Positions 15,178 to 23,338 of a DNA stretch of 64,000 nucleotides are shown piece after piece. Within the stretch, counting starts at the first letter, position 1, and every line of letters starts with the position of its first letter. The DNA is from Gammaproteobacteria bacterium (GTDB lineage: Bacteria > Pseudomonadota > Gammaproteobacteria > Pseudomonadales > Pseudohongiellaceae). The notes under the pieces were generated by a model. That model was given only the letters and a program-made list of their open reading frames with translations. It made no database searches and was not told the origin of the DNA. The DNA lies in assembly GCA_029242705.1 (NCBI GenBank), contig JAQWTK010000011.1, positions 1 through 64,000 of the forward strand. The letters are read 5' to 3'. A program made the translations under genes and the position numbers.

Positions 15178-17573
15178 AATTCTTTTGGACTCCTCATTTG
15201 GAACGGTACGCTCTCAACAATACCAAACACGATGGAAGACCAACTGTAATTATCTTCCTCCGCTTTCCTTACTATTTGTCTAACAGCCGGCGGGTCATAG
15301 TCTTCAAGACCTCGACCCAATGCGTAGGTGAGTAATTTCTTAGTGAGAGTCGCTATAAAGCGTTCTTCATTACCAAGCAGATAAGCCCTAACTCCGGCGG
15401 GTCCATCGAACGAAGAACCATCGGGTAAAATTGCCGAGGCATCAATGATCTCCCCACCATCGTGAGTCCTCAACCCTCCTATCGCATCAAAAGGTTCTAA
15501 AGCTAGTCCAAAGGGATCCATTCGCGAATGACAACTAGCACAAACCGGATTAGACCGATGCGCCTCGAGCCTCTCTCGCACTGACCTTGGGCTAGCCATA
15601 TCACTATCCTCCAAGTCAGGCACATTAGGCGGTGGTGGCGGCGGCGGTGCCCCTAACAAATTATCCAAAACCCACTTGCCCCTCAATGTAGGCGAAGTTC
15701 TGTTGGGATATGAAGTGGCAGTGAGGATACTACCCTGACCTAGAAGACCACCTCGTTTTTCATCGATAAAAGAAACTTTCCGAAAATGATTTCCGTAAAC
15801 ATCACTTATTCCATAATGTCGGGCCAAGCGCTCATTCAAAAAAGTATAGTCAGCTGTAAGCAGCTCCAATACATTGTTATCCTCGCGAATCTGGCTCTCT
15901 ACAAAAAACTCAGTCTCCCTGCGAAAAGCTTCGCGTAAGTTATCATCAAATTCGGGGAAAGCATCTGGGTCTGGCTTAACACCTGGCAGATTTCGTAGGT
16001 ACAACCATTGCCCTGCAAAATTTTCTATCAATGAATGAGATTTAGGATCCGACAACATTCTCTCGACTTGCTGAAGTAAAACTGTGGAGTCGCTCAACTT
16101 ACCTTGCTCAGCCAGAGCAAGCAGTTCATCATCAGGGATACTGCTCCACAAAAAGAATGACAGCCGCGAAGCCAGCTCTAAATCTGTGATCCTATAAGCA
16201 GTCGCAGGCTCCACCTCGATTGACTCACTTTCTATCCGGAATAGAAACTCTGGGTCTACAAGAATAGCTCGCAGCGCTCGCTGAATTCCCCTATCAAAAC
16301 CGCCCTCTTTTCGGCCACTTGTGTATAGAGAGAGCAATGAGGAAAGGTCATCATCGGTAACGGGCCTTCTAAACGCCTTTCGAGCCAAATTTGTAAGTAT
16401 CTCAGTGGCACAAGATTGATCACCTAAGACACTACCACTGGGTAAACAAGAAAATATCTTCTGCCGGCTGGGTGTGTCACTCGGTCGCTTCGCATTGTAG
16501 GGGCCATAAATTTTAATACTCCCCAGTGCCATCGGCATATCCCTATCCCCGGCAAACTCATATGACGCAGTAGAGAGGGCCGGCTCCAATATTCCTTCCG
16601 GAATTCCGCGTTTTTCAGGAAAAGCTAAGGTGATCGAATGTACACCAGCGCTAACGTCGGTGATACGCAATTCCATGTGGTCGTCAGCCGTCTGCTCATA
16701 TTCCGAGGCATACATAACTGCCGCCCACGGGTTAATAATGCCGTCGCCGCCAACAGTGTATTCAGCGATTAACTCACGATCAAACCGCGCTTCGATATTA
16801 TGTGGCTCGGACAAGCCGATAATCTGATTTGCATGAGTGCGCGCCAAACGTATTTTTATGTGATATTCGCCATCCAGTGGAAAATAATGTGAGATATTTG
16901 ACCCCCCTCGCGTCCCAAAAGGCTGCTCTTCGTTCATTCGTCCTGATTGAATAAGCGTAGAGCGCATTTCATAAGTTTTCACTGTTGGGAGTAAATTCGG
17001 ATCACCTATTGCCAATTGGCTTATTTTCGCGGCGGAGATCATGTAACGCTCAAGCAAGCTAGGAGACAATGTTAAAACATCTCCTATATTGTCAAACCCA
17101 TATCCAGAATCATCGGCCGGCAAGAACTCTCGACCATCGATATCGAGGGATAAAATGTCCCTAACAGCATTAGTATATTCGGCGCGATTGAGACGGTGCA
17201 CGACTGGACGGCCTGGATTTGGTTCTTTCGCCGCCGCATCATCTAAAGAAGCTTCTAACCAAGCGGCTAATTCATCGTAAATTTTCCCTTCAGGTCGAGG
17301 CATGCCTGGGGGAGGCATTTCTCTCGCACGTAATTTAAGAACAACCTTTTCCCAGATGCCGATTTCATCATGACGTTTACCAACCTCGTCAAGGGCAATC
17401 GTTTGCAGGGTAAAATTAGCTGTGCGAGTAGAGTCGTTGTGGCAGGCAATACAGTATTGGTTAAGAAAAGCACGTTGCCATGCTGTCGTATCTCGCGCGT
17501 TCTCCTGCGCAGTTACGCTGCCGGCGAAAACTACCAAGATCATCGAGCTATATAGAGTTATAACCCTGTGCAC
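15174..17573 (-). CDS. DUF1587/1595/1592/1588/1585 multi-domain c-type cytochrome
   Basis: 799 residues; signal peptide core LYSSMILVVFAGSVTA. Two CxxCH haem-c sites are present: CIACH at 41-45 in an N-terminal planctomycete-type cytochrome domain, and CASCH at 678-682 in the DUF1588 region. In between come DUF1587 (VHRLNRAEYTNAVRDIL, about 124), a beta-rich region that may bind carbohydrate (about 210-360), DUF1595, DUF1592 (LELASRLSFFLWSSIPDDEL) and a Pro run before DUF1588; the C-terminus is DUF1585 (LLTYALGRGLEDYD). The arrangement predicts an exported redox protein on an extracellular polymer or small molecule, coupled to the DUF1552 and ankyrin partners. The substrate is unknown. Confidence 0.9.
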   Translation of the reverse strand: MHRVITLYSSMILVVFAGSVTAQENARDTTAWQRAFLNQYCIACHNDSTRTANFTLQTIALDEVGKRHDEIGIWEKVVLKLRAREMPPPGMPRPEGKIYDELAAWLEASLDDAAAKEPNPGRPVVHRLNRAEYTNAVRDILSLDIDGREFLPADDSGYGFDNIGDVLTLSPSLLERYMISAAKISQLAIGDPNLLPTVKTYEMRSTLIQSGRMNEEQPFGTRGGSNISHYFPLDGEYHIKIRLARTHANQIIGLSEPHNIEARFDRELIAEYTVGGDGIINPWAAVMYASEYEQTADDHMELRITDVSAGVHSITLAFPEKRGIPEGILEPALSTASYEFAGDRDMPMALGSIKIYGPYNAKRPSDTPSRQKIFSCLPSGSVLGDQSCATEILTNLARKAFRRPVTDDDLSSLLSLYTSGRKEGGFDRGIQRALRAILVDPEFLFRIESESIEVEPATAYRITDLELASRLSFFLWSSIPDDELLALAEQGKLSDSTVLLQQVERMLSDPKSHSLIENFAGQWLYLRNLPGVKPDPDAFPEFDDNLREAFRRETEFFVESQIREDNNVLELLTADYTFLNERLARHYGISDVYGNHFRKVSFIDEKRGGLLGQGSILTATSYPNRTSPTLRGKWVLDNLLGAPPPPPPPNVPDLEDSDMASPRSVRERLEAHRSNPVCASCHSRMDPFGLALEPFDAIGGLRTHDGGEIIDASAILPDGSSFDGPAGVRAYLLGNEERFIATLTKKLLTYALGRGLEDYDPPAVRQIVRKAEEDNYSWSSIVFGIVESVPFQMRSPKEL

Positions 17574-17730
17574 GTTTTGTTACTCCCTGGTCCAGTTAAT
17601 CTGGCAACGTTACTTATAATTATTCTATTCGCAGGAATAGCTAGCGCAATACTACTGATTATATATCTTATTTCCGTATTTTTTACCGATATCGCGCAAA
17701 CTTACAATATTCATTTGTACAAACTTTCGG

Positions 17731-18408
17731 TCAAAGATAGTTCTCACCGACCGAACAGACGGCAATGCGGCTTAAATGACTAAAAGGCAGCTTAGTTTCT
17801 TCATGCCAGTCATTAAACTTTTCTTGAATTTTATTTAAATCCCTCTTACTAGTCGGTCTATCAGCAATTTCCAACCCAATACTTTTCAAAGTAACAATCA
17901 CATCCCTAGATAAAATAAAGCAATCTTTACCAACCCGTCGCAAAAAATACATCCCAGAATTTCCTCCTAAGCGGCTGCCATTCTTTTTCAAAAATACCAT
18001 TAAACCAACTTGGTCTGCACCCGACCATGAGGTTAGGAATTTACCAAAATTTCCATACTCCTTGCTTATCTCTTGTAAAAAGAATATGTTCTCCTGGAGA
18101 GCTTTTATTTTCTGTCCATTACGAACTATACGGCGATCTTTTAAATAATTTTCCCACTGTTCTGGTGAAAGCAAACATAACTTCTTAGGATCAAATTTGA
18201 AGAATGCTTCTTCAAATTCAGACCACTTATTTTCGATAACTTTCCAGCTAAATCCGGCCTGGTTAATAACTTTAGTCATGGCCGCCAGATACCGATCGTC
18301 GCCTAGTGATTCCAATTGCGTTTTATTAGAAACCTTTGGTAATAATTCCTTTAGTGCTGTTACACCCTTGCGTTTTTCCGCGCGAGCTCTTATCTCTCTA
18401 AACTTCAT
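17731..18408 (-). CDS. DNA-3-methyladenine glycosylase I-like protein (Tag family, divergent)
   Basis: 225 residues. Helix-hairpin-helix glycosylase features of the Tag family: AGFSWKVIENKWSEFEEAF, FDPKKLCLLSPEQWENYL, RIVRNGQKIKALQENI, WSGADQVGLMVFLKKNGSRL, GGNSGMYFLRRVGKDCFIL, PTSKRDLNKIQEKFNDW. The usual N-terminal zinc Cys/His residues of E. coli Tag are not seen, which is normal for this longer sub-family. It would excise alkylated purines from DNA in the cytoplasm. It ends about 160 nt from the DUF1592 start and is not obviously co-functional with its neighbours. Confidence 0.85.
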   Translation of the reverse strand: MKFREIRARAEKRKGVTALKELLPKVSNKTQLESLGDDRYLAAMTKVINQAGFSWKVIENKWSEFEEAFFKFDPKKLCLLSPEQWENYLKDRRIVRNGQKIKALQENIFFLQEISKEYGNFGKFLTSWSGADQVGLMVFLKKNGSRLGGNSGMYFLRRVGKDCFILSRDVIVTLKSIGLEIADRPTSKRDLNKIQEKFNDWHEETKLPFSHLSRIAVCSVGENYL

Positions 18409-18417
18409 GCATAAACA

Positions 18418-18828
18418 CTAAAGAGTCCGCGCTGGATAATTTGGTCCGTAGGACAAGTCGAAGTTTACACTCATAACACCAGGTATTGCGCGCACTACGC
18501 CTCCCAAACTTTGTTGAATAGTTCCGATATGACCCGGGGTTCGCATGCCACCACAGTCATCGCAAACAACCGATCCGGTTATAAGAACTATCCCCTCTGT
18601 CACTTGAACAGTAAACCCGGAAGGCAGGTCTTTCGCACTAGCGACCGCTAATTCAACTTGTGTTTTGATTCTCTCATCAATCGCAAGTTCGTTATCAGAT
18701 ATATTACTAACAATGGGCAATGAACTCTCCGACATCGTAGAAGAATTTTCTCCCCCGCAAGAATTTAAAACTAAAAGTGAAGCACCGAAGACGACTCCAT
18801 ATTTAAATAGGACTGTTTTATTACTCAT
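18418..18828 (-). CDS. BON-domain lipoprotein
   Basis: 136 residues; ribosome site GGGAAT. The signal peptide ends in a lipobox (LVLNSC, Cys24), so the protein should be lipid-anchored in the envelope. After a Ser-rich linker the BON domain runs from about 50 to 128: DERIKTQVELAVASAKDL, FTVQVTEGIVLITGSVV, IPGVMSVNFDL. An insertion with CDDCGG and GHIGTIQQSL sits in the middle. BON domains bind phospholipid or mediate envelope integrity (OsmY, DolP). It lies between the Tag-like gene and the molybdenum hydroxylase operon, on the same strand. Confidence 0.8.
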   Translation of the reverse strand: MSNKTVLFKYGVVFGASLLVLNSCGGENSSTMSESSLPIVSNISDNELAIDERIKTQVELAVASAKDLPSGFTVQVTEGIVLITGSVVCDDCGGMRTPGHIGTIQQSLGGVVRAIPGVMSVNFDLSYGPNYPARTL

Positions 18829-18868
18829 AATATTCCCAATACTTTATTTAACATTTAACGTTAAAAAT

Positions 18869-19252
18869 TTATTCGATCTCAGTCGCAATTGACTCTTGAT
18901 CTACTTTATAGCTAACTTCACCGCCGCCAGCCTTAAAAGCAGTCAGTAGCGTTTCCACTCGAACTCTAAATTCGTCTTGCGCTAACCACTCCATATCTTG
19001 CACTTGCACCTTATCAATACCCTTAAGATCAGCCAACACATTAGTAAAAAACGCTTCTGGATCAGCACTATGAATGTTAAGAGTAGGCTCACCTGCCCAC
19101 CAATCAGCATCCTCAGGTATTCCGGATTCTTCGTTACTTTGTTGGAAACCAGAATTGAGATCCTGATAATTCATAAAAAGTTTTTCGCAAGAAAGATCAG
19201 CAATGCACTCGCTGCCATCCATCCGCATTAATAAGAAATCTCGTCGTTTCAT
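18869..19252 (-). CDS. Unknown small protein downstream of the Mo-hydroxylase genes
   Basis: 127 residues, acidic, no signal peptide or membrane segment. I do not recognise a family. Features: N-terminal basic start (MKRRDFLLMRM), GSECIADLSCEKLFMNY with two Cys, WWAGEPTLNIHS in the middle, and an alpha/beta C-terminal part (EAFFTNVLADLKGIDKVQVQ, EFRVRVETLLTAF). Only 14 nt separate it from the FAD subunit stop, so it is probably the last gene of that operon. A maturation or accessory role for the molybdenum enzyme is a guess from position only. Confidence 0.7.
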   Translation of the reverse strand: MKRRDFLLMRMDGSECIADLSCEKLFMNYQDLNSGFQQSNEESGIPEDADWWAGEPTLNIHSADPEAFFTNVLADLKGIDKVQVQDMEWLAQDEFRVRVETLLTAFKAGGGEVSYKVDQESIATEIE

Positions 19253-19266
19253 AACTAAGAACGAGA

Positions 19267-20253
19267 CTAGCCAGCGGCTAAACTCAGCACAGCCGTTTCT
19301 ATTGCGGCGCTCGTCATCGGCAGCTTATGAGCATTCTTAGTAAGCGGCTGCGCATCTCGAATACCAATTTCTCCGGCCTCACGAGCTACCGCTGCACTAA
19401 TTTGTTTGCCTGCTAGAAAATCCTCTACTGCCTGGACTCGCCAAGGAATTGGAGCGACCCCAGTCAAAACCACTTTGGCACTTTGCGCAACATTTCCATC
19501 TCGCTGTATAACGGTTGCCACACCTATTTCCGCATGGGTCCAGGCCTCGCGATCCATAACTTTGTAGTATGTACTGACCGTATTCGCCGATAAATTCGGT
19601 ATCACGACACCAGTAAGTAATTCATTTTCTCGTAAGGAGTTTTCTCGAACCGGATCTGTAATTGGCAAAACAAAAAAATCTTCGGCAGATACTTCTCGGT
19701 CTCCGTTAGGTCCAGTCACCTGGAAGATTGCATCAAAAGCAACTAACGCTGGTGCAACATCAGACGGATGCACAATAAAGGAAGGGCCTCCTCCGAATAT
19801 CGCGTGTTGTCCATTCTCACCATCTAGCGAAAAGCATTCCTCTCCGCCCGCTTTAAAACAGTTAAAACCATTTCGGTAGTACCAGCACCAAGGCCTTTGT
19901 GTCACGTTGCCGGCCAACGTTCCAACATTTCGTATCTGGGGCGTACCGACAGAAACCGCCGCCTGGGCAATCGCAGACATACTTGCGTTAACCAATGGGT
20001 CTTCAGATAATTCAGTCAGGGTTACTAAACCACCAATCGATACTCCGTTCCCGTTAGTTTCTATTGCCCTCCCATCTGGGACCGAGCGCAGGTTTATAAC
20101 TACATCAGCGTTATCCGTACCATCCTTAATTTGCTGCAAAAGATCAGTACCGCCGCCAGAAAAAGCAACAGATTGGCCCAGCTGACGAGCTTGCTGTGCA
20201 GCGGAAGCCGCTTCTTCGAAACTAGCTACATTTAAGTTTGTTAGTGATCTCAT
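19267..20253 (-). CDS. Molybdenum hydroxylase FAD subunit (PaoB/YagS-like)
   Basis: 328 residues. FAD-binding CO-dehydrogenase-medium fold: AFSGGGTDLLQQIKDG, TPQIRNVGTLAGNV, and a CO_deh_flav_C-like end (AKVVLTGVAPIPWRVQAVEDF). The Cys-rich insertion that binds a 4Fe-4S cluster in E. coli PaoB is present (RPWCWYYRNGFNCF, GGEEC), but the fourth ligand position, usually Cys before HPSD, is Phe (GPSFIVHPSD). It overlaps the Mo subunit by 4 nt. Together with the two upstream genes it forms a three-subunit oxidoreductase that hydroxylates or oxidises an aldehyde or N-heterocycle, with FAD passing electrons onward. Confidence 0.88.
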   Translation of the reverse strand: MRSLTNLNVASFEEAASAAQQARQLGQSVAFSGGGTDLLQQIKDGTDNADVVINLRSVPDGRAIETNGNGVSIGGLVTLTELSEDPLVNASMSAIAQAAVSVGTPQIRNVGTLAGNVTQRPWCWYYRNGFNCFKAGGEECFSLDGENGQHAIFGGGPSFIVHPSDVAPALVAFDAIFQVTGPNGDREVSAEDFFVLPITDPVRENSLRENELLTGVVIPNLSANTVSTYYKVMDREAWTHAEIGVATVIQRDGNVAQSAKVVLTGVAPIPWRVQAVEDFLAGKQISAAVAREAGEIGIRDAQPLTKNAHKLPMTSAAIETAVLSLAAG

Positions 20254-22418
20254 GCCATTGCTCCTAGAATCTTATCCCGGGTTATTGGCAGCGAGGTCAT
20301 ACGATGACCAATCGCGTTGGCGACAGCGTTAGCGACAGCAGCAGGCGCCAAGATAATTCCCGATTCTCCTGCCGTTTTTGCCCCAAACGGGCCATAACCA
20401 TCATCTGTCTCGATAAAATGCACGTCAATATCTGGAATATCTTTATGAGTTAGATGGCGCGCGCGATAATATCCCGGCGTTAGCGGTTGCCCTGATTTCG
20501 GATCATAGAGGAGGTCCTCATGAATAGCTTGGCCGATTCCTTGAATGGTAGCTCCGCGAATCTGATCTCGTGCTGTGGATGGATTAATTATACGACCCGA
20601 CTCATGGCTTGCAGTGTACTTTAGTATACGGGTACTCCCGATCCGCGTGTCGACCTCTACCTCTACAAAATGCGAACCAAAGCATTGTCGCGTTTTACCA
20701 TCTGTAGTTGGGCTTGGAGTTGCCGATGCTATCAATACATCCCCACCCGTCGGCATTCCATTGTCAGTAATTTGGCGTTTAAGATCTTCTGCCGCCTCGA
20801 CAACAGCGAGTCCCGTCATTATCGTAGTCCGACTACCCGATTCACCGACCGAGTAAGGACAACGATCAGTATCTCCCCAGACAACTTCCACGTTTGATAA
20901 TGACGTACCCAAAGCTTCGGCCGCTATCATACCCATTGTCGTTTTCGCACCCGGACCGATATCTGTTACGCCAACATAGAGTGTATATTGTTCGTTAGCG
21001 TTGACCCGCACGATGGCACTTGAGGTCCCGACACCAGCTCGGAACATCATGAACGAAAATCCTGCTCCCCGTTTTATTGGTCCATCATCAGAACCAGGGA
21101 TGACTTTCCTGCGGGCCTGCCAGTTAAATCGCTCAGCACCGGTTGTGATGACCTCATCAAGGGTATAATTTGTAAACTGTTGTTCCTCTGTAGGTCGACG
21201 CATATTTTTAAGAGTAAACTCAACAGGATCCAATCCGATCTGATAAGCCACTTCATCCATCATGTTTTCTATGCCGTAGAAACCATGGGGCTCTGAAGGT
21301 GCCCTAAAATTTCCAGAGGTTGTTCGATTTGTATAGACAGGACTAATCTCCCGATAGCGGTTGGGACAACCGTATGCGTCCATTCCACTGATACCACCCG
21401 AATTTTTTCGGTAAGGCCCCATCCCGGAATAGCCATGCATCTGAATAGCAGTTACCTCACCATCATCTTTAACACCTATCTTATAATTCTGGACGGTGGG
21501 CCAACGGCCATGGACTCCCAACCAATCCTCTCGACGCGAGTACTCCAGCATTACCGGAGCTCCTACTCTTCGCGAAAGAGTGGCTGCCACTAAGTCAGCA
21601 TCTTGATTCTGATTTTTATTGCCAAAACCTCCACCCATGTATTTAGTGATCACCTGTACTTGATGGTCCTCAAGGCCCAAGTCTCTAGCAGTGTCGTGTC
21701 GGCAGTTCGAAATTCCTTGCGACGGGGTATAAAGTGCAAGCTTATCGCCTTGCCAATGCGCTAAAGAACAGCGAGGCTCCATCTGCGCATTGTGTATAAA
21801 GCCGGTTTCATATCGCTCTTCAAAAATTTGGTCTGCCTCCGCGAATCCAGCTTCAACATCACCGATATCACTTATCATCGGGGCAAATTCTCCGCGAAAA
21901 TCCGGGCAAAGATTTCCTTCTTCATAAACCAGTGGAGCACCATCCTCTAGAGCCTCTTCGGGGTCGAGGACAAAGGGTAGCTCTTCGTATTCCACTTTAA
22001 TTAAAGCCAATGCTTCCTCCGCAATATTACGATCCGTGGCTGCCACCGCAGCGATCGAGTCGCCAACAAACCTTACCGGGTTATTAAAAATGTAGCGCCG
22101 GTGTATTGTTGCTTCCTTGGTCGGGTCATTGTATTGGCGTCCTCCATTTACCGAACCTGCCCCCCAAACCACCTGTGCATTTTCGTAAGTAATCACAGAA
22201 CGAACTCCGGGAAGAGCTTCGGCTTCACTTGTATCAATACTCACTAAGCGTGCATGTGGATATGGGCTTCGCAGCACTTTCCCAAATAGCATGCCGGGGA
22301 GTTTCCAATCTCTAGTATATTTAGCTTGACCTGTGACCCTCTCTATCGCATCGATTCGAGGAGTATCATTTCCTATAGTGCTTAAAGGTGCTAAACCTTC
22401 TCTAGTAAATTCACTCAT
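20250..22418 (-). CDS. Molybdenum hydroxylase molybdopterin-binding subunit
   Basis: 722 residues of the xanthine dehydrogenase / aldehyde oxidase large-subunit family. N-terminal a/b hammerhead domain: DAIERVTGQAKYTRDW, GMLFGKVLRSPYPHARL. Then YMGGGFGNKNQNQD for the cofactor, FRAPSEPHGFYGIENM, and the C-terminal GESG active-site Glu in GAKTAGESGIILAPAA. Substrate channel residues differ between members, so the substrate cannot be named. Start at 22418 overlaps the Fe-S subunit stop by 4 nt, and its own stop overlaps the FAD subunit start in the same way. No signal of its own: it should be co-exported with the Tat-tagged small subunit. Confidence 0.92.
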   Translation of the reverse strand: MSEFTREGLAPLSTIGNDTPRIDAIERVTGQAKYTRDWKLPGMLFGKVLRSPYPHARLVSIDTSEAEALPGVRSVITYENAQVVWGAGSVNGGRQYNDPTKEATIHRRYIFNNPVRFVGDSIAAVAATDRNIAEEALALIKVEYEELPFVLDPEEALEDGAPLVYEEGNLCPDFRGEFAPMISDIGDVEAGFAEADQIFEERYETGFIHNAQMEPRCSLAHWQGDKLALYTPSQGISNCRHDTARDLGLEDHQVQVITKYMGGGFGNKNQNQDADLVAATLSRRVGAPVMLEYSRREDWLGVHGRWPTVQNYKIGVKDDGEVTAIQMHGYSGMGPYRKNSGGISGMDAYGCPNRYREISPVYTNRTTSGNFRAPSEPHGFYGIENMMDEVAYQIGLDPVEFTLKNMRRPTEEQQFTNYTLDEVITTGAERFNWQARRKVIPGSDDGPIKRGAGFSFMMFRAGVGTSSAIVRVNANEQYTLYVGVTDIGPGAKTTMGMIAAEALGTSLSNVEVVWGDTDRCPYSVGESGSRTTIMTGLAVVEAAEDLKRQITDNGMPTGGDVLIASATPSPTTDGKTRQCFGSHFVEVEVDTRIGSTRILKYTASHESGRIINPSTARDQIRGATIQGIGQAIHEDLLYDPKSGQPLTPGYYRARHLTHKDIPDIDVHFIETDDGYGPFGAKTAGESGIILAPAAVANAVANAIGHRMTSLPITRDKILGAMA

Positions 22419-23095
22419 GCCAAACCCCCTTCTTCGCCAGCCATCACTATGGCTTCTACTATGGAGTTATAATTGGAACAGCGACAAAGGTTACCTACCA
22501 TTGCGTCTTTAACTTCTTTGGCTGTAGGCGAAGGATTGCTGCTTAAAAGAGCAGTCGCCGTCATTAATTGTCCTGGTGTACAAAATCCGCATTGCGGACC
22601 ATTGTTTATCACAAAGGCTCTTTGCACTGGGGTAAGCTCACCATTTTGAGCCAAGCCTTCAACGGTTTGAATATCCGCTCCATCCGCCCAAACAGCTAGC
22701 TGAGAACAAGCGTAAACTGGCTGCTCATCCATTAACACGGTACAAGCCCCACATTCACTTCTATTACAACCTATCTTAGTACCAGTAAGATCTAGTTGAT
22801 CACGGAGCATATCAGCCAGTGTCCAGCGATCTTCTACTTCTAGACTGTGTTGGGTCCCATTAACGACAACATTAATTACGGTTGTAGCGACCGCTGATGA
22901 AGATTGTGCATTCGCCCCAGGAATACCAAATGCTGATATACCTGCCCCAGCGACTGCGGCCGCACCGGAACCTTCTAAAAAATCTCTTCGTGATTGTTCT
23001 TTACTATTTAAACCCTGTGCAGCAGGTTCTACGTACTTCACCGCGGGGTCTTTTTTGTTAACAAGCTTATTGCCCTGCTTCTTCTTGTCGCGCAT
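22415..23095 (-). CDS. Molybdenum hydroxylase 2Fe-2S subunit with Tat signal
   Basis: 226 residues from the ATG at 23093-23095, preferred because AGGAG stands 6 nt upstream; an ATG at 23110 is also in frame. A long basic lead (MRDKKKQGNK) precedes the twin-arginine motif SRRDFLEGSG (R36-R37) and a hydrophobic Ala-rich core. Two 2Fe-2S clusters are predicted: plant-type ferredoxin Cys set (GCNRSECGACTVLM, then VYAC) and the helical domain set (QCGFCTPGQLMTA, LCRCSNY). The Tat signal makes the whole complex periplasmic, as in E. coli PaoABC. First gene of the operon. Confidence 0.92.
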   Translation of the reverse strand: MRDKKKQGNKLVNKKDPAVKYVEPAAQGLNSKEQSRRDFLEGSGAAAVAGAGISAFGIPGANAQSSSAVATTVINVVVNGTQHSLEVEDRWTLADMLRDQLDLTGTKIGCNRSECGACTVLMDEQPVYACSQLAVWADGADIQTVEGLAQNGELTPVQRAFVINNGPQCGFCTPGQLMTATALLSSNPSPTAKEVKDAMVGNLCRCSNYNSIVEAIVMAGEEGGLA

Positions 23096-23159
23096 GGGGT
23101 GGCTCCTCATTCGCTGGTGATTTTTATTATTTTACGTCAATTGTGGACTATATCCGGCG

Positions 23160-23176
23160 TTGCACAGGAGGTGCAA
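23160..23176. promoter_or_regulatory. Perfect inverted repeat TTGCAC-N5-GTGCAA, possible operator
   Basis: TTGCAC (23160-23165), AGGAG, GTGCAA (23171-23176), a perfect 6-bp dyad. It lies 65 nt upstream of the Fe-S subunit start, in the 243-nt divergent region shared with the MBL-fold gene. Position and symmetry suit a transcription-factor site, but no regulator can be named. Confidence 0.35.
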
Positions 23177-23211
23177 GCCATTTCATTGAGATTTTCATGA
23201 ACTCATAAAAT

Positions 23212-23226
23212 GCCCTAAAATAGGGC
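23212..23226. repeat. Short inverted repeat GCCCTA-AAA-TAGGGC
   Basis: Perfect 6-bp stem with a 3-nt loop in the divergent region between the molybdenum hydroxylase operon and the MBL-fold gene. A second dyad, GGAGAT (23261-23266) with ATCTCC (23277-23282), follows. Either could be an operator or a leader hairpin; there is no T run to make a good terminator. Confidence 0.3.
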
Positions 23227-23338
23227 TCCTTTGTATCTATACACGCATAGAAACAGACATGGAGATTCCAAGTTGCATCTCCAACGCTTATAATCTAGAC
23301 AGAGTATTAATTAATAAAACTAATATAAGCACAAATAT

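Noticed and set aside
17568-17783. 71-codon forward frame in the gap between the DUF1592 and Tag-like genes
   Set aside because: It has a hydrophobic stretch but no ribosome site and overlaps the starts or ends of two real genes. No family pattern is seen.
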